From contig JAWMQQ010000001.1 of assembly GCA_033283385.1 (NCBI GenBank), positions 310,001-374,000 of the forward strand: a DNA stretch of 64,000 nucleotides. Reading direction: 5' to 3'. A program made the position numbers and the translations under genes. Source of the stretch: Mangrovimicrobium sp033283385. GTDB lineage: Bacteria; Pseudomonadota; Gammaproteobacteria; Pseudomonadales; Halieaceae. Numbering within the stretch: position 1 is the first letter of the stretch; every line of letters starts with the position of its first letter. Positions 60,435 through 64,000 of this stretch are shown here, in pieces. The notes under the pieces were generated by a model that was given only the letters and a program-made list of their open reading frames with translations, was not told where the DNA came from and did not search any database.

Positions 60435-61295
60435 TCAGCCGCTGGGCAGCCTGAGCAGTTGGCGGGAATTTTCAGACAGGAATTTCGGCCAGACCTCTTC
60501 GCGCAGCGGCAGCTCGTCCAGCTCAGCGAAAATGCGCGACAGTTCCAGGCCGAAGGGGAAGTAGCCCGCGTACAGCACCTTGTCCGCGCCGCGGGTGTTG
60601 GCGTAGTCGATGATCGCCTTCGGGATGTACTTCGGCGCAAAGCCGGAGGTCGAGTAGTAGAGGTTGGGCCACTTCAGCATCAGCTTGACGGCGAGGTCTT
60701 CCCAGGGCTCCGCGCCGTGGCGCATCACCAGCTTCAGTTCCGGGAAGTCGTAGCAGACCTCGTCCAGGTGGCCGACGTACTGCGCCATCATCTTGACCCG
60801 CGGCCCGGGCACGCCGGTGGTGACGAACACCGGCAGGTCCAGCTCCACGCACTTGGCGTAGACGGGGTACCAGAGCTTGTCGTTGATCGGGATCTGCGGG
60901 TTGACCCCCGCGGGAAAGGTGGTCACCGCGCGGATGCCGTGTTCGTCGTGGGCACGGATGATGTCGCGCACCTGGTCCATGCCGCGGTTGCCGTCGACGG
61001 GCAGGGCGCCGATAAAGCGGTCCGGGTGGTCGCGCAGCGCCTGCGCGGTGCGCTCGTCGCTCATGCTGACCATGCCGTACTCGATGCCGAACTGGTCCAT
61101 CAAGGCGAGGGTTTCGGCGACGCTGGCTTGCGGGTCGTCCTGCGCGTCCAGTTCCGGCGGTACGTCGCGGAACATGTAGCCGTGGGGATGGTGGGCTTCC
61201 TTGTCCGCCTCGCGCAGGGCGGCTACCGGCTGCACGTGGCGCTGCGCCCTGAAGCCGATCAGGGTGTCGACGATGCCGGAGTGTACGCATCTCAT
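60435..61295 (-). CDS. Amidohydrolase-fold protein lacking usual metal ligands
   Basis: A 286-residue member of the amidohydrolase-2 family by shape (IVDTLIGF at the start, FPAGVNPQIPINDKLWYPVYAKC in the middle, RHGAEPWEDL, YANTRGADKVLYAGYFPFGLE at the end). The HxH is replaced by D-T-L-I-G and the final GSD by AGY. Hence three expected metal ligands are missing. Relatives with the same lack occur, to my knowledge, in mycobacteria and sphingomonads, so it seems a conserved variant. It is the upstream gene of the minus-strand run (amidohydrolase, amidohydrolase, hydratase-like, ligase). Start codon ATG 61295 has no clear ribosome site. Confidence 0.68.
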   Translation of the reverse strand: MRCVHSGIVDTLIGFRAQRHVQPVAALREADKEAHHPHGYMFRDVPPELDAQDDPQASVAETLALMDQFGIEYGMVSMSDERTAQALRDHPDRFIGALPVDGNRGMDQVRDIIRAHDEHGIRAVTTFPAGVNPQIPINDKLWYPVYAKCVELDLPVFVTTGVPGPRVKMMAQYVGHLDEVCYDFPELKLVMRHGAEPWEDLAVKLMLKWPNLYYSTSGFAPKYIPKAIIDYANTRGADKVLYAGYFPFGLELSRIFAELDELPLREEVWPKFLSENSRQLLRLPSG

Positions 61296-61403
61296 GGCGA
61301 AATCTTATGAACCTGTGCTCTGTGGCCAGTGGTTATCAGGCGGGCTTGCCGGCGGGCGCAAGGCGGCTCGTGGAATGCCGGGTATTGCCGCTGAACTCGG
61401 CAA

Positions 61404-61416
61404 ATAGTTAACTAAT
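61404..61416. promoter_or_regulatory. Catabolic 13-bp motif, amidohydrolase operon
   Basis: ATAGTTAACTAAT, one mismatch. TAGTTAACTA within it is a perfect 10-bp palindrome. It is 108 bases upstream of the 61295 start. Confidence 0.5.
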
Positions 61417-61545
61417 AACATTCGGCAAAGTCAACGATTTTTTCAGGCGCGCTCTGGCGTCGGCTGCCTGAATAACAGCTTAAATTCAGGCTGTTATGGG
61501 ATGCCTGGAAGTGTGTGGATTCTGTTGCGGCCAATGCATTCTCAA

Positions 61546-61558
61546 ATAGTTATATAAT
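61546..61558. promoter_or_regulatory. Catabolic 13-bp motif, exact match
   Basis: ATAGTTATATAAT, an exact match. 250 bases from the 61295 start and 71 bases from the ligase stop at 61629. Confidence 0.5.
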
Positions 61559-61628
61559 TAATCCATCGGTGGTTGCGGCCCGCCTGCCGTGCTTGTGTCG
61601 GGCTTGCAGTAGGCCGCGCGTCGCAGGT

Positions 61629-63182
61629 TCAGCCGTCTTTCGCGGCCTTCTCCAGAGCCGCCTGCAGCAGCGCGGCCAGGGCGGGCTGGCTCACCTTCAT
61701 CGAGGGGGTGCGCGGCAGTTCCTCCAGTTCGGTGACCAGCACCGGCAACTGGTAGGGCAGCAGCCGCTCGCGCAGGAAGGCTTCGAGTTCGCCTGCATCC
61801 GGTGCGCTGGCACCTGCCCGCGCGACATAGGCCGCCGCGGGCACCTGCCCCAGGCGCGGGTCGGGCAGGCCGATGACTGCCGCCTCGAGTACGGCCGGGT
61901 GTTGCTGCAGCGCGGCCTCGACATCGCCCGGGATGACCTTGAAGCCGCCGCGGATGATCGCGTTGTCCGCCCGCCCGCGGATGAACAGGAAGCCGTCTTC
62001 GTCCAGCACCGCGAGGTCGGTGGTGCGCACGAAGGATTCGCCGTCGCCGATGTTCGGGCCGCGCATCTCCAGCAATCCCTCGCGACCCGCGGAAAGCTCC
62101 GCGCCGCTGTCCGGGTCGACGATGCGGGCGGTGATGCCGCGGTTGATGCGCCCGACGCTGCCGCGCTTGGCGGCCCAATGCCGGTGGAAGTCCTCCAGCG
62201 TCCAGCCGGCGGCGCCGCCGGCGAACTCCGTGGCGCCGTAGTTCTGCAGCACCGGGATGTTGTAGCGCTGGTAGAAGGCGTCGGCGAGATCCGGGTCCAG
62301 CGGCGCGGTACCGGTGCGGTAGGCCAGCAGGCTGGAGAAATCCTCCGGCGGGATGTTCGCGTCCATGATCATGCGCAGGGCAGAGGGCGGCGCGCCGGCC
62401 ACCTTGGGCCGGTGGCGCACCACCGCGTCGCGGAATCCTTCCACCGTGAATTTATCCAGCAGGCAGATGCGCCGGCCGGCGAGGATGTTGTTCATCACCG
62501 CGGTGATCCCGGCGATATGCGCCAGCGGGGCGGAGACGATCTGCACCCCGCCGCGCAGCCGTGGCGTCTCGCCCTCGCGGCGACCCTTCTCGAAGGCCGC
62601 GGCGGCGAGCAGGGCTTTTTCCAGGTTGCGGTAGGGCAGGGGGATGCGCTTGGGTGCGCCGGTGGTGCCGCTGGTCAGCATCTCGATGGCGATGCCCGGC
62701 GCGCTGTTGTTGGTGCTGCCGGCGGGCTCGCCGCGCAAGTCGTCGATGCGCACGCAGGCCTGAGCCGGGTCGCCGGTGAGAACCAACGCGACGGCTCCGC
62801 TGTGCGCGATGGACTCGCGCAGCCGCGGGCGTTGCAGGTCGGATTCCAGCGCGACGATGACCGGCGTTGCTACCCGCTTGATGTCCGCTGCCAGCGCCTC
62901 GTCGGGGGCGTGGGCGTTCAGCGTGGCCAGGCAGCGCCCGGAGCGGAACACCGCGACCAGCAGCGGCACCAGTTCCGGGCGGTTGCGCATCAGGCTGCCG
63001 ATGCGCGCGCCCTCGCCCAGGCCGAGGGTGTCGAGGGCCGCCATGATCTGCGCGGCCGCGGCGTCGATCTCGCCCCAGCTGTGCCACCGCTGCAGGTACT
63101 CCACGGCGGGAGCCGCGGGGTCGATGGCCAGGGTGGCGCCGATCAGCCGGTCGAGTTCGCTGCCTTGTGCCGTCGCGGTCAT
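61629..63182 (-). CDS. Acyl-CoA ligase (AMP-forming)
   Basis: A 517-residue ANL enzyme. P-loop is LTSGTTGAPKRIPLPY, the A5-like YGATEFAG, hinge GRADNAIIRGGFKVIPGD, and the lysine in TPSMKVSQPAL, where Met replaces the usual Gly before the catalytic Lys. It activates an acid to its CoA ester; substrate unknown. I chose ATG 63182 (GGAG six bases before); the open frame continues upstream into AT-rich DNA without coding look. A 13-bp motif copy lies 26 bases before this start. It is divergent from the hydratase-like gene at the right edge. Confidence 0.85.
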   Translation of the reverse strand: MTATAQGSELDRLIGATLAIDPAAPAVEYLQRWHSWGEIDAAAAQIMAALDTLGLGEGARIGSLMRNRPELVPLLVAVFRSGRCLATLNAHAPDEALAADIKRVATPVIVALESDLQRPRLRESIAHSGAVALVLTGDPAQACVRIDDLRGEPAGSTNNSAPGIAIEMLTSGTTGAPKRIPLPYRNLEKALLAAAAFEKGRREGETPRLRGGVQIVSAPLAHIAGITAVMNNILAGRRICLLDKFTVEGFRDAVVRHRPKVAGAPPSALRMIMDANIPPEDFSSLLAYRTGTAPLDPDLADAFYQRYNIPVLQNYGATEFAGGAAGWTLEDFHRHWAAKRGSVGRINRGITARIVDPDSGAELSAGREGLLEMRGPNIGDGESFVRTTDLAVLDEDGFLFIRGRADNAIIRGGFKVIPGDVEAALQQHPAVLEAAVIGLPDPRLGQVPAAAYVARAGASAPDAGELEAFLRERLLPYQLPVLVTELEELPRTPSMKVSQPALAALLQAALEKAAKDG

Positions 63183-63208
63183 CGCCGGCTCCACTCGCCT
63201 GTCTTCAA

Positions 63209-63221
63209 ATAGATAAACATT
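63209..63221. promoter_or_regulatory. Catabolic 13-bp motif, ligase side
   Basis: ATAGATAAACATT, two mismatches, 26 bases before the ligase ATG. Confidence 0.4.
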
Positions 63222-63366
63222 AATGCGTGTGGTTGCGGGAAGCAATCGCTTTATCGTAAATGACCGGCGCTGGGCGTAGCGCGCAATGGCGCGTTTTAAA
63301 GGCATTTTATGCCAGACCTGAAATTTACCTGCCGGGGTCCCATCGCAATTGTATTGCAACTTTTAA

Positions 63367-63379
63367 ATAGATAGACAAT
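63367..63379. promoter_or_regulatory. Catabolic 13-bp motif, hydratase side
   Basis: ATAGATAGACAAT, one mismatch (T to A at position 5), 58 bases before the hydratase-like gene. Confidence 0.5.
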
Positions 63380-63437
63380 AGAAAGCATGTTTGTCATCCT
63401 AGCGCCCATGACGACCCAGGGGAGCACAGGTCCAGGC

Positions 63438-64000
63438 ATGGGCGAAGCGAACGGCAGCGCATCGGCGGCGATGGACGGCTTCGTCCGCTACGAGCTCGTC
63501 GGCGCTGTCGCCCTGGTGACGGTGGACCGGCCCGCGCGGCGCAACGCCTGGTGCGCGGATGTCGCGCAGGCAGTGGTTGCGGCCATACAGCGCGCCAACG
63601 CCGCGGCGGAAGTGGGCGCCATCGTGCTGACGGCGACGGGCTCCAGCTACTGCGGCGGCGCCGACCTCAAGGCCGAGCCGCGCTACGACGCCGCGAGCGG
63701 GCGGCGCGTGACCCCGGCCACGTACCTGATGGGCAAGGGCGAACGCAACTGGATTTCCCTGCTGGCCGACTCCAAGCCGGTGATCATTGCGCTCAATGGT
63801 CCCGCAGTCGGCATCGGCGCCACCCACATCCTCGCCGCGGATATCCGCATCGCCGCAGAATCCGCCAGCATCGCCTTTCCCTTCCTGCGCCTGGGCGCCA
63901 TGCCCGAGTGCGGCAGCACCGCTCTGCTGCCGCGGCTGGTCGGCGCCGGGCGCGCGCTGGACCTGGTGCTGCGCAACGCGACGGTCTCAGCGGAAGAGGC
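63438..64000 (+). CDS. Enoyl-CoA hydratase/isomerase family protein, cut by window edge
   Basis: About 187 residues of a crotonase-fold protein are visible before the edge. The oxyanion segment is SSYCGGADLK; the first glutamate position is changed (GIGATHILAAD) and MPECGSTALLP carries an E near the second. It is another atypical member. Three in-frame ATG starts are possible (63387, 63408, 63438); I give 63438 because GGGAG lies upstream and the longer forms lack one, but this is uncertain. It is divergent from the ligase gene and has a motif copy upstream. Confidence 0.7.
   Translation, partial: MGEANGSASAAMDGFVRYELVGAVALVTVDRPARRNAWCADVAQAVVAAIQRANAAAEVGAIVLTATGSSYCGGADLKAEPRYDAASGRRVTPATYLMGKGERNWISLLADSKPVIIALNGPAVGIGATHILAADIRIAAESASIAFPFLRLGAMPECGSTALLPRLVGAGRALDLVLRNATVSAEE

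Larger units (their letters stand above)
61296..61628. other. Intergenic regulatory region with two motif copies
   Basis: About 330 AT-richer bases without a gene. It contains two copies of the 13-bp motif, at 61404-61416 and 61546-61558, and probably the promoter of the minus-strand amidohydrolase operon. No gene on either strand has a ribosome site and family pattern here. Confidence 0.5.

Overview
The window reads as high-GC gammaproteobacterial chromosome. The housekeeping genes (rapA, valS, pepA-holC, lptF-lptG, tatD-like, a cold-shock gene) fit this class. The mass of CoA-linked catabolic genes, a SusC-free TonB-type uptake receptor and a DUF222/HNH protein would suit a marine heterotroph such as the Halieaceae (OM60/NOR5) group. 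That genus-level placement is inference; no rRNA or marker phylogeny was available.

Layout. 0-3.6 kb: the start of a membrane protein (cut by the window edge) and a SDR / CoA-racemase / enoyl-CoA isomerase operon. 3.6-22 kb: mostly housekeeping (esterase, lipoprotein, sugar permease + ribokinase, rapA, tatD-like, LysR and TetR regulators, csp, valS, holC-pepA, lptFG), with gene ends marked by clusters of a GTAGGAG-headed REP element. 22-27 kb: an enoyl-CoA hydratase-like gene divergent from an amidohydrolase / reductase / CoA-transferase / alcohol dehydrogenase operon. 27.5-31.2 kb: a DUF222-HNH gene and a lower-GC beta-propeller lipoprotein that look transferred. 31.4-36 kb: GNAT, SnoaL-like, isochorismatase-fold and hydrolase genes, then a VOC-cupin pair. 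35.8-48.7 kb: a thiolase divergent from a nine-gene operon (six acyl-CoA dehydrogenase modules, three enoyl-CoA hydratase-fold enzymes, one CoA-transferase), meeting a DapA-family aldolase head-on. 48.9-51.4 kb: a TonB-dependent receptor. 51.7-56.6 kb: a cysteine-rich unknown protein and an ABC exporter. 56.7-64 kb: two acyl-CoA ligases, two enoyl-CoA hydratase-fold genes (one cut by the edge) and two amidohydrolases.

How it may work together. The right half holds the parts of one outer-membrane-to-thiolase route for a hydrophobic carboxylic acid (steroid side chain, terpenoid or polycyclic aromatic type): receptor, CoA ligases, alpha/beta-type acyl-CoA dehydrogenases (one pair fused into one chain, as in mycobacterial FadE34-type enzymes), hydratases, CoA-transferases, aldolase-like and amidohydrolase-like enzymes, and thiolase. 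The substrate is not determined by the sequence.

The main new observation is a 13-bp AT-rich motif, ATAGTTANAYRAT, with an imperfect dyad. It is found at nine or more places in front of these catabolic genes and I saw none in front of the housekeeping genes. It suggests a single regulon with an unidentified regulator. A second observation is the REP family: its inner hairpin stem changes in a compensatory way, it forms a perfect 46-bp palindrome at one site, and it supplies the stop codon of four different genes.
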